A stretch of DNA of 64,000 nucleotides from Burkholderia sp. WSM2232. Lineage in GTDB: Bacteria > Pseudomonadota > Gammaproteobacteria > Burkholderiales > Burkholderiaceae. Below are positions 53,074 to 62,647 of the stretch, one piece after another. Below the pieces are notes generated by a model. It did no database searches, was not told the origin of the DNA, and saw nothing but the letters and a program-made list of their open reading frames with translations. The first letter of the stretch is position 1; every line of letters begins with the position of its first letter. A program made the translations under genes and the position numbers. The stretch lies in contig NZ_AWZV01000010.1 in assembly GCF_000472545.1 (NCBI RefSeq), forward strand, positions 181,544-245,543. Reading direction: 5' to 3'.

Positions 53074-53367
53074 CCGGCCCCATGTTCCGTTCAGACAATT
53101 TCACTTGCTACGTGCGTCTTCGCACGATGCAAAGTCAGCGCGAAAGGCATGCTTGAGACGCAAGCTTATGGCCCGTGAAGACTCGACACGTTACACGAAC
53201 GAAACAATTCTTCAGAGGGATAACCCTGTCAGGAAGTGTCCCAACTGGCGCAACGCTTTTGAAGCTAGCAACGTATCGTGAATGAGCACTACGAGAAGAT
53301 AAAACACACAAAACGGCGGTTTATCAACAGGCTACGCGGGGGCGAACACCGCTTCGGGGAGAGGGTC

Positions 53368-54096
53368 ATGGAACAGGCAAACAAGGATCGATCGCTGGTG
53401 AGCAAAGTGATGGACGGGCTCGTCACAGGGATCGTCGAGGAGAAATACGGCGCGATATTGCCGCCGCAGGACGTGCTGTCGAAAGAGTTCGACGTGAGCC
53501 GCACCGTCATGCGCGAGGCGCTTTCGATGCTGCTCGCGCGCGACATGCTCGACGTGCGCCCCAAGATCGGCACCCGCATCCGGCCCATGAGCGACTGGCG
53601 CATGATCGACGAGGACGTCGTGAACTGGCGTTTTCGCGCCAAGCCCGATCCGCTGTTCCTGCGCGACGTGATCGAGTTTCGCATTCTGATCGAACCGCGT
53701 GCGTCGGCACAGGCCGCTTTGCGCGGCAGCGCGGCCGACATTGCGGCCGTGCGCGATGCGTTCGAGGCGTTCCGCGTGATCCGTCCGGAGGAGCCAGGCT
53801 ATCAGGAGGCCGACGAACTGTTCCATACGCGCATCGTCGTCGCGAGCGGCAACCAGTTTTTCAAGCAGATGGCGGCGATCATTCGCGGCGCGCTGTCGAC
53901 GGGCAATCCGATCGCCAGTGCGCGCGAGGGCATGTGGGAATCGGCGGTGAACTCACATCGGCGCGTGGTCGAGGCAATCGAACGGCGCGACCCGAAAGAA
54001 GCCGAACTCGCTTCGATGGCGATGATCGACTCTACGACAGAAGAGATCGCCGGCACCTTCGCCGGCGCGCCGCCGATTCCGCCCGCGCGCAGCTGA
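53368..54096 (+). CDS. GntR-family regulator, FadR subfamily
   Basis: This 242-aa protein has an N-terminal winged helix (LPPQDVLSKEFDVSRTVMRE, then ALSMLLARDMLDVRPKIGTR) and a C-terminal all-helical FCD effector domain with the metal-binding residues in FRILIEPRASAQAALRG and ADELFHTRIVVASGN and a late histidine in VNSHRRVVEAIE. It starts at 53368 behind GGGGAGAGGG. FCD members usually sense sugar acids or other organic acids. It precedes the Gfo/Idh/MocA gene, a plausible target. The 294 bp before it hold no gene. Confidence 0.92.
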   Translation: MEQANKDRSLVSKVMDGLVTGIVEEKYGAILPPQDVLSKEFDVSRTVMREALSMLLARDMLDVRPKIGTRIRPMSDWRMIDEDVVNWRFRAKPDPLFLRDVIEFRILIEPRASAQAALRGSAADIAAVRDAFEAFRVIRPEEPGYQEADELFHTRIVVASGNQFFKQMAAIIRGALSTGNPIASAREGMWESAVNSHRRVVEAIERRDPKEAELASMAMIDSTTEEIAGTFAGAPPIPPARS

Positions 54097-54137
54097 GGTG
54101 TAGCTCAGCTGCTGCGGGGAGCCAAGGGGCGCAGCGG

Positions 54138-54160
54138 CGCGGCGGCTTTGCGCCGCCGCG
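54138..54160. terminator. GC hairpin after the GntR gene
   Basis: CGCGGCGGC (54138-54146) pairs with GCCGCCGCG (54152-54160) around TTTGC. The T-run is poor (TGTTCCTGTTT), so it is at most a weak terminator. Confidence 0.45.
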
Positions 54161-54355
54161 TGTTCCTGTTTCAGCGTGCGGGTTGTGCGGCTGTGTCGCT
54201 GTAGTGTCGCGGTAGTCTGACACGTCACGCGGCGCGTTGACGCGAACGGCGCAATTGCCGCTACACGCGACGCGCTCGGCGCGAACGGTGCACGCGGCCC
54301 GCATGACCCTCACATGCGCGACAATGGCGGCTTTCGTTAACCGCATGGACGCCGT

Positions 54356-55519
54356 GTGATCGTGACAACCGCCAACCCGACTGCCAGCACAACTTCTAGC
54401 GCAACAGCCGGCACAACCGCCGAACGGATCGCCGGCGCAACTGCCGGAGAGACCACCGGCGCAACTGCCACACCGGCCACAGCGGCCGCACCGGCAAGCT
54501 CATCAGCCACCACACCCGCCGCCACATCGTCCACCCAGCAAGCCGTGCCCGAAGGCCCGATCCGCTGGGGCATTGTCGGCGCCGGTCGCATTGCGCGCCG
54601 CTTCGCGCAGGGCCTCGCCTATGTGCCCGACGCGCGGCTCGCCGCGCTATGGTCGCGGCGGCCCGAGCCCACCCAGGCGTTTGCCGACGAGTTCGGCGCG
54701 CAGCGTGCCGAGAGCTTCGACGCGCTGCTGGAAAGCGGCATCGACGCGCTATACATCGCCACCGTGCAGGACAGCCACGCCGATTACGCGGTTGCCGGTC
54801 TGCAAGCCGGCCTGCACGTGCTATGCGAAAAGCCGGCGACCATCAACAGGCAGCAACTCGAGCGCGTGCTCGACGCCGCGCGCGGCGCGCAGCGGCTCTT
54901 CATGGAGGCGATGAAGCCGCCGTTCTATCCGTTGTACAGAAAGTTGCGCGCGCATCTAGATGCCCATCCGATCGGCGAAATGGGGCTGGTGCGGGCCGGT
55001 TGCTCGGTTCCCGGCGTCCCCGACGACCACCCGTCGCTGTCGTTCGAGCATGCGGGCGGTGCGTTGCTCGATATCGGCATCTACGAAATGTTTCTCGCCG
55101 TGGACTGGCTCGGCGCACCGCTCGACGTGCAAACGCTGGGACGTCTCGGGCCGACTGGCGTCGATACGTTTGCAAGCCTCAATAGCCGGCACGAGCGCGG
55201 CATCGCGCAGCTCTTCTGCGGCCTGGACCTGCACGGCAAGGGCGACGCGCTGCTGATGGCAAAAGGCGGCCATGTGACGATTCACGAGCCCTGGTGGAAC
55301 CCGTCGCGCGCGACCATCCGTTATGCGGACGGCCGCGTGGCGGAGTTGGACGCGCCGTTCGAAGGAGGTGGCCTGAACTACGAGACCGCGCATTTCTGCG
55401 AGCTGATTCGCGCTGGACAACTCGAAAGCCCACTGATGCCGCACAGCAAGTCGTTGCAGATGATCGCGATGGCCGACGCTGCGCGCGCGGCGCTAGGGCT
55501 TAGGTTCTCGGGCGAATGA
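54356..55519 (+). CDS. Gfo/Idh/MocA-family oxidoreductase
   Basis: This NAD(P)-dependent dehydrogenase has the Rossmann motif IRWGIVGAGRIARRFAQGLA and the catalytic-loop GLHVLCEKPATINRQQL with the EKP lysine. The C-terminal alpha/beta domain includes GGALLDIGIYEMFLAVDWLG, whose DIG(I/V)Y is typical of dihydrodiol or glucose-fructose-like members. Called from the GTG at 54356 it is 387 aa, but the first 65 residues are almost only Thr, Ala and Ser. A GTG at 54545 (VPEGPIRWG) would give the normal 325-aa family length. The substrate is unknown, probably a sugar derivative. Confidence 0.85.
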   Translation: MIVTTANPTASTTSSATAGTTAERIAGATAGETTGATATPATAAAPASSSATTPAATSSTQQAVPEGPIRWGIVGAGRIARRFAQGLAYVPDARLAALWSRRPEPTQAFADEFGAQRAESFDALLESGIDALYIATVQDSHADYAVAGLQAGLHVLCEKPATINRQQLERVLDAARGAQRLFMEAMKPPFYPLYRKLRAHLDAHPIGEMGLVRAGCSVPGVPDDHPSLSFEHAGGALLDIGIYEMFLAVDWLGAPLDVQTLGRLGPTGVDTFASLNSRHERGIAQLFCGLDLHGKGDALLMAKGGHVTIHEPWWNPSRATIRYADGRVAELDAPFEGGGLNYETAHFCELIRAGQLESPLMPHSKSLQMIAMADAARAALGLRFSGE

Positions 55520-55545
55520 GCGGGCGAATGAGCGGGCGAATGAGC
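55510..55545. repeat. three perfect 12-bp repeats GGGCGAATGAGC across a stop codon
   Basis: GGGCGAATGAGC occurs at 55510-55521, 55522-55533 and 55534-55545, spanning the stop of the oxidoreductase gene. Degenerate GC-rich repeats of GAGCGCxGCCGCGTTCxxT type follow to about 55610. As the period is a multiple of three, copy number does not change the reading frame before the stop. Confidence 0.8.
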
Positions 55546-55695
55546 GCGGCCGCGTTCGATCAGATTGAGCGCCGCCGCGTTCAATGAGCGTGAGCCGCGC
55601 CGCGTTCAGTGGCGAGCGGGTAAGCGGTTGCGCGGCGCGCGTGGCATGGCTAGCGTTTTACCTGTGCGGCCGAGCCGGCTCTGCCGCCCGCGTGT

Positions 55696-56355
55696 TCAGT
55701 GCCGCGAGGGCAACGCGAGGCGCCGTTCGTACCAGCGTTGCAGCATCTCGAGTATCTGGCAAAGCACCCAGTAGACGGCCGCGGCTGCCAGATAAAGAGG
55801 CAACGGCTGATACGTCGACGCGATGATCTCCTGCGCGCTGCGCAGCAGTTCCGTCACGGTAATGACCGACACGAGTGACGTGTCCTTGATGAGGCTGATG
55901 AGGCTGTTCGACAGGCTCGGCACGGCGATGCGCAGCGCCTGCGGCGCGATTACGTAACGCAGCGTCTGGCGCCGCGAAAGTCCGAGGCTGTAGGCGGCGA
56001 GCCATTGTCCCTGGTGTATGCCGAGAATCGCGCCGCGCATGCTCTCCGACAGATACGCAGCCACGTTCGCCGACAACGCGATCACGCCGGCTGGCGTCGG
56101 CTCCAGCGAAATGCCGAAGCTCGGCAGCCCGTAGTAGATCACGAAGATCTGCACGAGCAGCGGCGTGCCGCGCATCACGCTCACGTAGATGCGCGCGAGC
56201 CGGTTCAGGGTGCGGCTGTGGCTGACGCCCATCAGCGCGAGCACGGCGCCCGCGATCAGGCCGAAGAACATCGACAGAACGGCGAACTTGACCGTCAGGA
56301 CGGCGCCCTGCGCGAGCACGGGCAGCGATTCGACGAGCAGGGAAGTGGTGGACAT
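55696..56355 (-). CDS. polar amino-acid ABC transporter permease
   Basis: This 219-aa membrane protein of the HisM/GlnP family has an N-terminal helix (LPVLAQGAVLTVKFAVLSMF), the characteristic YVSVMRGTPLLVQIFVIYYG, and the EAA loop AYSLGLSRRQTLRYVIAPQA that docks the ATPase. About five membrane segments are seen and length is normal. It lies 112 bp after the binding-protein gene on the same strand. No ATP-binding gene follows: the next gene, at 54356-55519, is on the other strand. The ATPase must be encoded elsewhere. Confidence 0.94.
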   Translation of the reverse strand: MSTTSLLVESLPVLAQGAVLTVKFAVLSMFFGLIAGAVLALMGVSHSRTLNRLARIYVSVMRGTPLLVQIFVIYYGLPSFGISLEPTPAGVIALSANVAAYLSESMRGAILGIHQGQWLAAYSLGLSRRQTLRYVIAPQALRIAVPSLSNSLISLIKDTSLVSVITVTELLRSAQEIIASTYQPLPLYLAAAAVYWVLCQILEMLQRWYERRLALPSRH

Positions 56356-56467
56356 GAGCGGTGCTCGGGTTGGCGCGCAAGGCGCACTGTGTCAGTGAGA
56401 GCGCGTGCTGCAGCAGTGCGAAGGGCGGCGTTTGAGGCATGCCGCCCTTCGTTGCACCGTGAGCCGC

Positions 56468-57262
56468 TTATTTGAGCGGCTTGCTCACGTCTATGCCGAA
56501 CCACTTGTCGGAAATCTTCGCGAACGTGCCGTCGGCTTCGAGCTGCGTCATCGCGTCGTCGATTGCCTTGGCGAATTTCGGGTTGTTCTTTTTGAACGGA
56601 ATGCCCGACGGGTTGCCCGCACCGACGTTCGCGCCGGTGCGCAGCGGCAACTGCGAGTTCTTCAGCAGATAGGCGAGCATCAGGCGGTCGTTGAGCGCCG
56701 CGTCGAGACGGCCGGCCGCCAGATCGCGCAGATATTCGGGTGCGCCCGGATAGGTCTTCACGTCGATGCCCGGCACGGACTTCGCCATGTCCATGTAGTT
56801 GGTGCCGAGGCCGACGCCGAGCTTCTTGCCCTTCAGATCGTCGAGCGACTTGAACTGGCGCGTGTCGTCCTTACGCTGGATCAGCTGCGCAGCGGAATAC
56901 GTGTAGGCCGGCGAAAAGTCGAGCGCCTGCTTGCGCGCGTCCGTTATGCCCACCTGGTTGACGATCACGTCGAACTTGCCGGCCTGCAGGCCGGCGATGA
57001 TGCCGCTCCATTCGGTCGTGATGAATTCGGGCTTCACGCCGAGCCTGGCGGCGACCGCCTTGGCGATGTCCACGTCGTAGCCGACCAGTTCGCCCGACGG
57101 CGCTTTGGAGTTGAACGGAGGAAAGGTGCCTTCCAGGCCGACGCGCAGTGTGCCGCGCTGCTTGACCTGGTCCAGCAGGTCTTCGGCGTGAGCCGCGACC
57201 GCGGTGAACGAAGCGCCGATCAGAGCGGCGGCGAAAAGTTTTTTCAACAAGCGAAGTTGCAT
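56468..57262 (-). CDS. amino-acid ABC transporter periplasmic binding protein
   Basis: This 264-aa SBP_bac_3 protein has a signal peptide (KKLFAAALIGASFTAVAAHA, cleaved before EDLLD). Ligand-site motifs are RVGLEGTFPPFN, GYDVDIAKAVAARLG and DVIVNQVGITDARKQALDFS, then YTYSAAQLIQRKDD. The pattern is close to cystine-binding FliY/TcyJ proteins, so cystine or another polar amino acid is likely. Together with the permease at 55696 it forms an importer lacking its ATPase gene here. Confidence 0.93.
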   Translation of the reverse strand: MQLRLLKKLFAAALIGASFTAVAAHAEDLLDQVKQRGTLRVGLEGTFPPFNSKAPSGELVGYDVDIAKAVAARLGVKPEFITTEWSGIIAGLQAGKFDVIVNQVGITDARKQALDFSPAYTYSAAQLIQRKDDTRQFKSLDDLKGKKLGVGLGTNYMDMAKSVPGIDVKTYPGAPEYLRDLAAGRLDAALNDRLMLAYLLKNSQLPLRTGANVGAGNPSGIPFKKNNPKFAKAIDDAMTQLEADGTFAKISDKWFGIDVSKPLK

Positions 57263-57608
57263 CGTGGTCCTTTTTTTGTTGGCGTGCGTTATAGCGGACG
57301 AAAGCTTAACAAAGCAGACTGTCCGACGCTAAATACCGATTGCTCATGTCTGTATGACGAGGGCGGCACGTTGCTGGTCGTGAGCGGCATAAGGCCGGAG
57401 CGAGATCAGCATGAGGCCATCGTGAGTACGGAGTCAGGCCAGCATGCGGCTCGCACCTGTCTTGCTCTGAAGTCGCACGTGGCCGCACGCGGTCGTCACG
57501 AAGCCCGTACCGAGCCTGCATGCGGTTCGCACCTAGCCCCCACCTCGCGCGCTCTGCGGCCAGCCCGCCCGAGCGCCGCGTGCGCGCGCCATGCGGCCCG
57601 GCGCCCGG
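57263..57608. other. intergenic stretch between binding protein and pyrD
   Basis: I see no gene in these 346 bp. A near-repeat GCATGCGG(C/T)TCGCACCT occurs twice, around 57442 and 57519. The binding-protein promoter should lie just above 57262; the remainder follows pyrD. Confidence 0.4.
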
Positions 57609-58631
57609 CTAGCGCAGCGCCTGAACGCATTCGCCGATAAGCGCCGGTCCGCGGTAGATGAAGCCGGTATAAAGCTGCACGAGCGAAGCGCCCGCGGCGA
57701 GCTTGGCGCGCGCGTCGTCACCGGAAAAGATGCCGCCCACGCCGATAATGGGCACCGTCTCGCCGACTTCCGCGCGCAGCTTGCGGATCACTTCGTTCGA
57801 CGCGTCGAACACCGGCTTGCCCGACAGGCCGCCGGCTTCGTCGCCGTATTGCATGCCCGCGACGGCGGTGCGCGAGAGCGTGGTGTTGGTCGCGATCACG
57901 CCTTCGAAGCGGTGACGCAGCAGCGTGTCGGCGATCGACTTGATCTGCTCGTCGTCGAGGTCGGGGGCGATCTTCAACGCGAGCGGCACGAGCTTGCCGT
58001 GCATGTCGGCGAGGCGCTGCTGCTTGTCCTTGAGGGCCGCGAGCAGTGCGTCGAGTTCGTCGGCGCCTTGCAACTGGCGCAGGTTTTTCGTATTCGGCGA
58101 CGAGATGTTGACCGTCACGTAGCTCGCGAACGGATAGACCCGTTCGAGGCAGTAGAGGTAGTCGTCGGCGGCCCGCTCGATCGGCGTGTCGGCGTTCTTG
58201 CCGATGTTCAGGCCGAGAATGCCGCGATAGCGCGCGGCCTGCACGTTCTTCACGAACTGGTCGACGCCCGCATTGTTGAAACCCATGCGGTTGATCACGG
58301 CTTGCGCCTGCGGCAGCCGGAACATGCGGGGACGCGGGTTGCCCGGCTGCGCGCGCGGCGTGACCGTGCCCACTTCGATAAAGCCGAAGCCGAGCGCGGC
58401 AAGGCCGTCGATTGCTGCGCCGTCCTTGTCGAGGCCCGCGGCGAGCCCCACCGGATTGCGGAAGGCCAGCCCCATGACCGTGCGGGGGGCGTCCGGCACC
58501 CGCGCGGCGAGCGTGCCCGCGAGGCCGGTGCGCCCGGCGGCGCCGAGCGCGCGCAAGGTAAGGTGATGAGCGTCTTCCGCGTCCATGCGAAAGAGTTGGG
58601 CGCGTATGAGCGGGTAGAGGGAACTGAACAC
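57609..58631 (-). CDS. pyrD: dihydroorotate dehydrogenase (quinone), class 2
   Basis: This 340-aa membrane-associated flavoenzyme oxidises dihydroorotate to orotate in pyrimidine synthesis and passes electrons to quinone. It has the class 2 N-terminal helix ([20 protein letters not shown]), [29 protein letters not shown], the catalytic serine in [18 protein letters not shown], and the FMN-phosphate loop [13 protein letters not shown]. It begins with a GTG at 58631. It is last in a same-strand cluster with bpt, aat and the NUDIX gene. Confidence 0.97.
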   Translation of the reverse strand: MFSSLYPLIRAQLFRMDAEDAHHLTLRALGAAGRTGLAGTLAARVPDAPRTVMGLAFRNPVGLAAGLDKDGAAIDGLAALGFGFIEVGTVTPRAQPGNPRPRMFRLPQAQAVINRMGFNNAGVDQFVKNVQAARYRGILGLNIGKNADTPIERAADDYLYCLERVYPFASYVTVNISSPNTKNLRQLQGADELDALLAALKDKQQRLADMHGKLVPLALKIAPDLDDEQIKSIADTLLRHRFEGVIATNTTLSRTAVAGMQYGDEAGGLSGKPVFDASNEVIRKLRAEVGETVPIIGVGGIFSGDDARAKLAAGASLVQLYTGFIYRGPALIGECVQALR

Positions 58632-58725
58632 GGGACGAAGCCGGGCGGCCGAAAAATGGGAACCCGCTATTTTACCGGCTTTGCGCTTTCAATGAGATGG
58701 GGCAGAAGAGCGACGTGGTAGGCGC

Positions 58726-59550
58726 TCAAGGTCGCAGCGGCCCGCCGCGCTTGCCCTGCGAACCCGCGCCATGAAGCGCGAGGTCGACGCCGGTGGGGTC
58801 GAGCACGCGCCACGCGGCGTCGATCAGGCCTTCGAGCGGCCGGAAATTGGCCTTGTAGGCCATCTTCGGACTTTCGCGGATCCAGTAGCCGAGATACACG
58901 TACGGCAGCTTCAGGCTCCTTGCCTGCTCGATCTGCCAGTAGATGTTGTAGGTGCCGAAGCTCGTATGGGGCAGCCCCGGCTCGAAGAAGGTGTACACGG
59001 ACGAAAGCCCATCGCCGAGTATGTCGATCATGCTGATCATGCGCAGCACGCCGGGAGAATCGGGACGCTCCGGCAGCGGCTCGCGGAATTCGACCAGCCG
59101 CGAATTGATCCGGCTTTGCAGCAGGAACTGCTCGTATTGATCGCGGCTGTCGCGGTCCATGCCGCCGCCCGCATGCCGCGCGGACTGATAGCGCATGTAG
59201 AGCGCGTAGTGCTCTTCGTCGTAGTGAAGCGGCGCGACCGTTGCGATCATGTCGCCGTGTTTTTTCCACACGCGACGCTGGGTGCGGTTGGGTTCAAAGC
59301 GGTCCACCGGCACGCGCACCGGCACACAGGCACGGCAGCCGTCGCAATACGGCCGGTAGGTGAACACGCCGGAACGCCGGAAGCCGGCCTTGACGAGATC
59401 CGTATAGACGTCCGAGTTGATCAGGTGACTGGGCGTGGCGACCTGCGAACGCGCGATGCGCCCGTCCAGATAACTGCAGGGGTAGGGCGCCGTTGCATAA
59501 AATTGCAGCGCCGAAAGTGGAGAAAGAGGCAGCTCGTTGGGATGAGTCAC
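58726..59550 (-). CDS. bpt: aspartate/glutamate leucyltransferase (Bpt)
   Basis: This 274-aa N-end-rule enzyme transfers leucine from Leu-tRNA to proteins with N-terminal Asp or Glu, marking them for ClpAP. ATE-family features are the cysteine cluster [29 protein letters not shown] and the C-terminal [21 protein letters not shown] choose the GTG at 59550 ([13 protein letters not shown]); a TTG at 59565 would add five residues. It follows aat by 108 bp, a usual pairing. Confidence 0.95.
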   Translation of the reverse strand: MTHPNELPLSPLSALQFYATAPYPCSYLDGRIARSQVATPSHLINSDVYTDLVKAGFRRSGVFTYRPYCDGCRACVPVRVPVDRFEPNRTQRRVWKKHGDMIATVAPLHYDEEHYALYMRYQSARHAGGGMDRDSRDQYEQFLLQSRINSRLVEFREPLPERPDSPGVLRMISMIDILGDGLSSVYTFFEPGLPHTSFGTYNIYWQIEQARSLKLPYVYLGYWIRESPKMAYKANFRPLEGLIDAAWRVLDPTGVDLALHGAGSQGKRGGPLRP

Positions 59551-59658
59551 GTTGGCAGCTCTCAAAGCGTCTCTGGTAATGCAAACCCGGTGCGCGTTGC
59601 GGCTAGCTCGTCGATCCGCGCGTGGCGATGAACGGATCCGGATTCGGCCTGATTCTTC

Positions 59659-60396
59659 CTACGCCGCTTGCGCGAGCACATCGAGCAACACGGTCTTGTC
59701 GAAGCGCCATGGAATGCGCGGTGCGTCGACCGACGCGCGAACATGCGCGATGAACGTCTTGCGCGCTATCTCGCGACCGCCGAGCGACGCCAGATGCGAC
59801 GTGTTCTGCTGGCAGTCTATCATTTCTATTTCATGACGGCGCAAGTGCCCGACAAGCGCGGCCAGCGCCATTTTGGAGGCATCCGTCACGTTCGCGAACA
59901 TGGATTCGCCGAAGAACATCTTGCCGAACGAGACGCCATACAAGCCGCCCACGCGTTCGCCCTCGAACCATGTTTCGATGCTGTGCGCATCGCCCATGCG
60001 ATGCAGCGACGTGTACGCGTCGACCACGTCGGCGGTGATCCACGTGCCGCGTTGGCCGCGCCGCGGCGCCTCTGCGCAGGCGCGCATCACGGCGGGAAAA
60101 TCCTGATCGACACGGATCTCCCACGCGTCTTCGCGCAACACGCGCTTGAGCGTCTTGCGCAGCGACGGCGAGACCTTGAACTCCGCGGGACGCAGGATCA
60201 TGCGCGGATCGGGGCTCCACCACAGCACGGGCTGGCCGTCCGAGTACCAGGGAAAAATGCCGTGCCGATAGGCGTCTATGAGCCGTGACGGCAGCAGGTC
60301 GCCGCTCGCGGCGAGCAGTCCGGGAGCGCCGCTTGCCGCGCCGAGCGCGCGCTCGACGGGAGGAAACGGATCGTCGGGTCCGAGCCAGGGAACCAT
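59659..60396 (-). CDS. aat: leucyl/phenylalanyl-tRNA-protein transferase
   Basis: This 245-aa enzyme adds Leu or Phe to N-terminal Arg or Lys of proteins. It has the N-terminal [10 protein letters not shown], then [58 protein letters not shown] and the ending [20 protein letters not shown]. All core motifs are present and length is normal. It begins nine bases after the NUDIX stop and precedes bpt, so both N-end-rule transferases are in one unit. Confidence 0.97.
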   Translation of the reverse strand: MVPWLGPDDPFPPVERALGAASGAPGLLAASGDLLPSRLIDAYRHGIFPWYSDGQPVLWWSPDPRMILRPAEFKVSPSLRKTLKRVLREDAWEIRVDQDFPAVMRACAEAPRRGQRGTWITADVVDAYTSLHRMGDAHSIETWFEGERVGGLYGVSFGKMFFGESMFANVTDASKMALAALVGHLRRHEIEMIDCQQNTSHLASLGGREIARKTFIAHVRASVDAPRIPWRFDKTVLLDVLAQAA

Positions 60397-60405
60397 GCAG
60401 GGCGC

Positions 60406-60951
60406 TCAGCCTTCGCGCAGCGAGCGGAAGATGTCGCCGGTGTGCAGACCGAAACTGCCGGCCGCGCGGTCGGCGAAAAAGAAACGCAGCGTTTGCCCGA
60501 CGGTGGGAAACGCAATCTCGTCCCACGGAATGTCGCGTTCCTCGAAGAGCTTCACTTCGAGACTTTCCTCGCCCGCGGCAATGTCCAGATCGAGCAGGCG
60601 CGCCATGTAGAAGAGATGCACCTGGTGCACGTGCGGCACGTTCAGCAGCGAGAAGAGGCTTTGCACCTCGACGCGCGCGCCCGCTTCCTCGAGCGTTTCG
60701 CGCGACGCGGCCTCGGCGGTGGTTTCGCCCATTTCCATGAAGCCCGCGGGCAGCGTCCAGTAGCCATAGCGCGGTTCGATTGCGCGGCGGCACAGCAGCA
60801 CCTTGTCGTCCCAGACCGGAACGGTGCCGACCACGTTGCGCGGATTCTGATAGTGCACCGTGCCGCAACTGCCGCATACGAAGCGCTCGCGGTTGTCGCC
60901 CGGCGGAATGCTCAGGCTGACGCCGTGGCCGCAGACAGAACAGAATTTCAT
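60406..60951 (-). CDS. NUDIX hydrolase with zinc ribbon
   Basis: This 181-aa protein starts with a four-cysteine zinc ribbon (MKFCSVCGHG then FVCGSCGTVHYQNP) and carries a complete Nudix box, GFMEMGETTAEAASRETLEE followed by AG, where the REETLEE-type glutamates bind metal. It hydrolyses a nucleoside diphosphate linked to another group; the ribbon suggests an ADP-ribose or NADH-type substrate. It heads the aat-bpt-pyrD cluster. Confidence 0.93.
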   Translation of the reverse strand: MKFCSVCGHGVSLSIPPGDNRERFVCGSCGTVHYQNPRNVVGTVPVWDDKVLLCRRAIEPRYGYWTLPAGFMEMGETTAEAASRETLEEAGARVEVQSLFSLLNVPHVHQVHLFYMARLLDLDIAAGEESLEVKLFEERDIPWDEIAFPTVGQTLRFFFADRAAGSFGLHTGDIFRSLREG

Positions 60952-61225
60952 AGGAAGGGGACGAGAAAGAGTGCTAGGAGTTTATCACTGGGGCGGCGTG
61001 GTTTTCGTGGCGTGTGGGAAGGCGGGCGCTGGGTGAGGTTGGCGGGCGTCGATCGGCGGGAGGAAGTGCGATAGGGCGTCGTCGCGCTCCGCGGATTGGC
61101 GACGCGGTGAGGGCCGGGCTGTGACGATGGCGACGCCGGGGCAACAGGAACAGTGCGGACGGAAGTGTGGCGCAAAGAAGCGGACGGCGCCTCGGGCAGA
61201 CAAAGCCGACTCATAACGGACGCAC
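60952..61225. other. intergenic region upstream of the NUDIX gene
   Basis: No gene is seen here. It is G-rich on the plus strand with overlapping non-protein-like frames, and probably contains the promoter of the NUDIX-aat-bpt-pyrD cluster. Confidence 0.4.
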
Positions 61226-61258
61226 AAACAAAAAAGGCTTACCAGTTTGGCAAGCCTT
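61226..61258 (-). terminator. rho-independent terminator of tRNA-fMet
   Basis: AAGGCTT (61234-61240) pairs with AAGCCTT (61252-61258); on the minus strand it is followed by TTTTTTG. It lies 76 bp past the tRNA 3' end. Confidence 0.82.
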
Positions 61259-61334
61259 GCATGCTGTTTCCACATTGGGACCAGTTGACGGTTGAGTTAT
61301 CTGCTGAAAATGCCGATAAGTCACGTACTGGTTA

Positions 61335-61411
<77 letters not shown>

Positions 61412-61426
61412 TCCGTCGAAGAAAAG

Positions 61427-61455
61427 ATTATAGAACAACGAAGGCGCCGATGCAA
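61427..61455 (-). promoter_or_regulatory. sigma70 promoter of tRNA-fMet
   Basis: On the minus strand TTGCAT (61455-61450), a 17-bp spacer and a perfect TATAAT (61432-61427) lie 16 bp before the tRNA 5' end. The rest of the gap to 61726 holds no supported gene. Confidence 0.8.
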
Positions 61456-61726
61456 TAGCCGTCTGAGAATTTGCCTCGTCGCTTGCTTGTTGGCGCGCCG
61501 TAAGGCACTCCATTTGCGGCAAGGTCGCGCGATGCGCGGCCGGCGTCGCATCACGCAAGGCCCGCGAAACGCGCTGCGTTAGAATCGGAATCTCCCGGCG
61601 CGCCGTCATGCTCTGTCCCGCGAGTTGCGCAGCTTCACCGCGAAACGCCCAACTCACCGCAGGCCAACTGCCGGCCGCGATGCATGACGTCGACGCGCCC
61701 GCACTTTCACTCGCCCCCGGAATTTC

Positions 61727-62224
61727 ATGGATATCGCTCACGATCTGCAGGTCATTGCCGCTCAGGAACATGCGCTTGTGTTCCCTCAATTCGATGCCGA
61801 CCGCGCCTGGCAAATCGGCGCCTATCTGCATGAGGTCGCGAAGGCGCGCGGCATCGCGGCCGCTATCGACGTGCGTACCTTCGGTCAACCTCTGTTCTTC
61901 AGTCTGCTCGCTGGCGCAACGCCGGACAACGTCGATTGGGCGCGCCGCAAGGGCAACACGGTCGCGCATTTCCGGCGCAGTTCTTACGCGATCGGCCTGA
62001 AGATGCAGCAGTCCGGCAGCACGCTCGCCGACAAGCACGGTCTGCCCGCCACCGAGTATGCGTCGCACGGCGGCGCGTTTCCATTGACGGTGACCGGCGC
62101 GGGCGTGATCGGCTCCATCACGGTGTCCGGCCTGCCGCAGCGCGCCGATCATGAGTTCGTGGTGGAGGCCTTGTGCGCGCACCTCGGTCACGACTACAGC
62201 AAGCTTGCGCTTGCAAAGGCCTGA
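61727..62224 (+). CDS. UPF0303 / HbpS-like heme-degrading domain protein
   Basis: This 165-aa protein reads [60 protein letters not shown] and [20 protein letters not shown], the GlcG/HbpS-like fold of the UPF0303 family. Members are linked to heme binding or remain uncharacterised. The start at 61727 gives the usual length. It is followed four bases later by the SMR gene, so the two probably share a transcript. Confidence 0.9.
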   Translation: MDIAHDLQVIAAQEHALVFPQFDADRAWQIGAYLHEVAKARGIAAAIDVRTFGQPLFFSLLAGATPDNVDWARRKGNTVAHFRRSSYAIGLKMQQSGSTLADKHGLPATEYASHGGAFPLTVTGAGVIGSITVSGLPQRADHEFVVEALCAHLGHDYSKLALAKA

Positions 62225-62228
62225 GCCC

Positions 62229-62567
62229 ATGCGGGTGCCGCCTTATGCATTGCTTGGCGTTGCGATTGTGGCCGAAGTGATTGCGACTTCGGCGATGCGG
62301 GCGTCGGACGGTTTCTCGCGGCTCGTGCCTTCGGCGGTGGTGGTGTTCGGCTACGCCGTCGCCTTTTACTGCCTGTCGCTGACCTTGCGGACTCTTCCGG
62401 TCGGCATCGTGTACGCGGTGTGGTCGGGCGCCGGCATCGTGCTGATCACGCTGGTCGCGTTGCTGCTGTACGGGCAGGTGCCCGACGTGCCGGCCGTCGT
62501 CGGCCTCGGCCTGATCATCGCTGGCGTCACCGTGCTGAACGTCTTTTCGAAGATGCAGGCGCATTAG
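62229..62567 (+). CDS. small multidrug resistance (SMR/EmrE-family) transporter
   Basis: This 112-aa protein has four membrane helices. The essential glutamate of the family stands in helix 1 (GVAIVAEVIATSAMRASDGF), and helix 3 shows GIVYAVWSGAGIVLITLVAL. It is a proton-coupled exporter of cationic drugs or related small cations. The guanidinium-exporter subgroup cannot be excluded. It starts at the ATG at 62229. Confidence 0.94.
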   Translation: MRVPPYALLGVAIVAEVIATSAMRASDGFSRLVPSAVVVFGYAVAFYCLSLTLRTLPVGIVYAVWSGAGIVLITLVALLLYGQVPDVPAVVGLGLIIAGVTVLNVFSKMQAH

Positions 62568-62647
62568 AACGCGCACGAGGCGCGTTCCGCGAGGCGCGGG
62601 TTATCAAGGCTGCACGGCGTGGCCCGCGCTCAGCGCTTTAACTGCGC

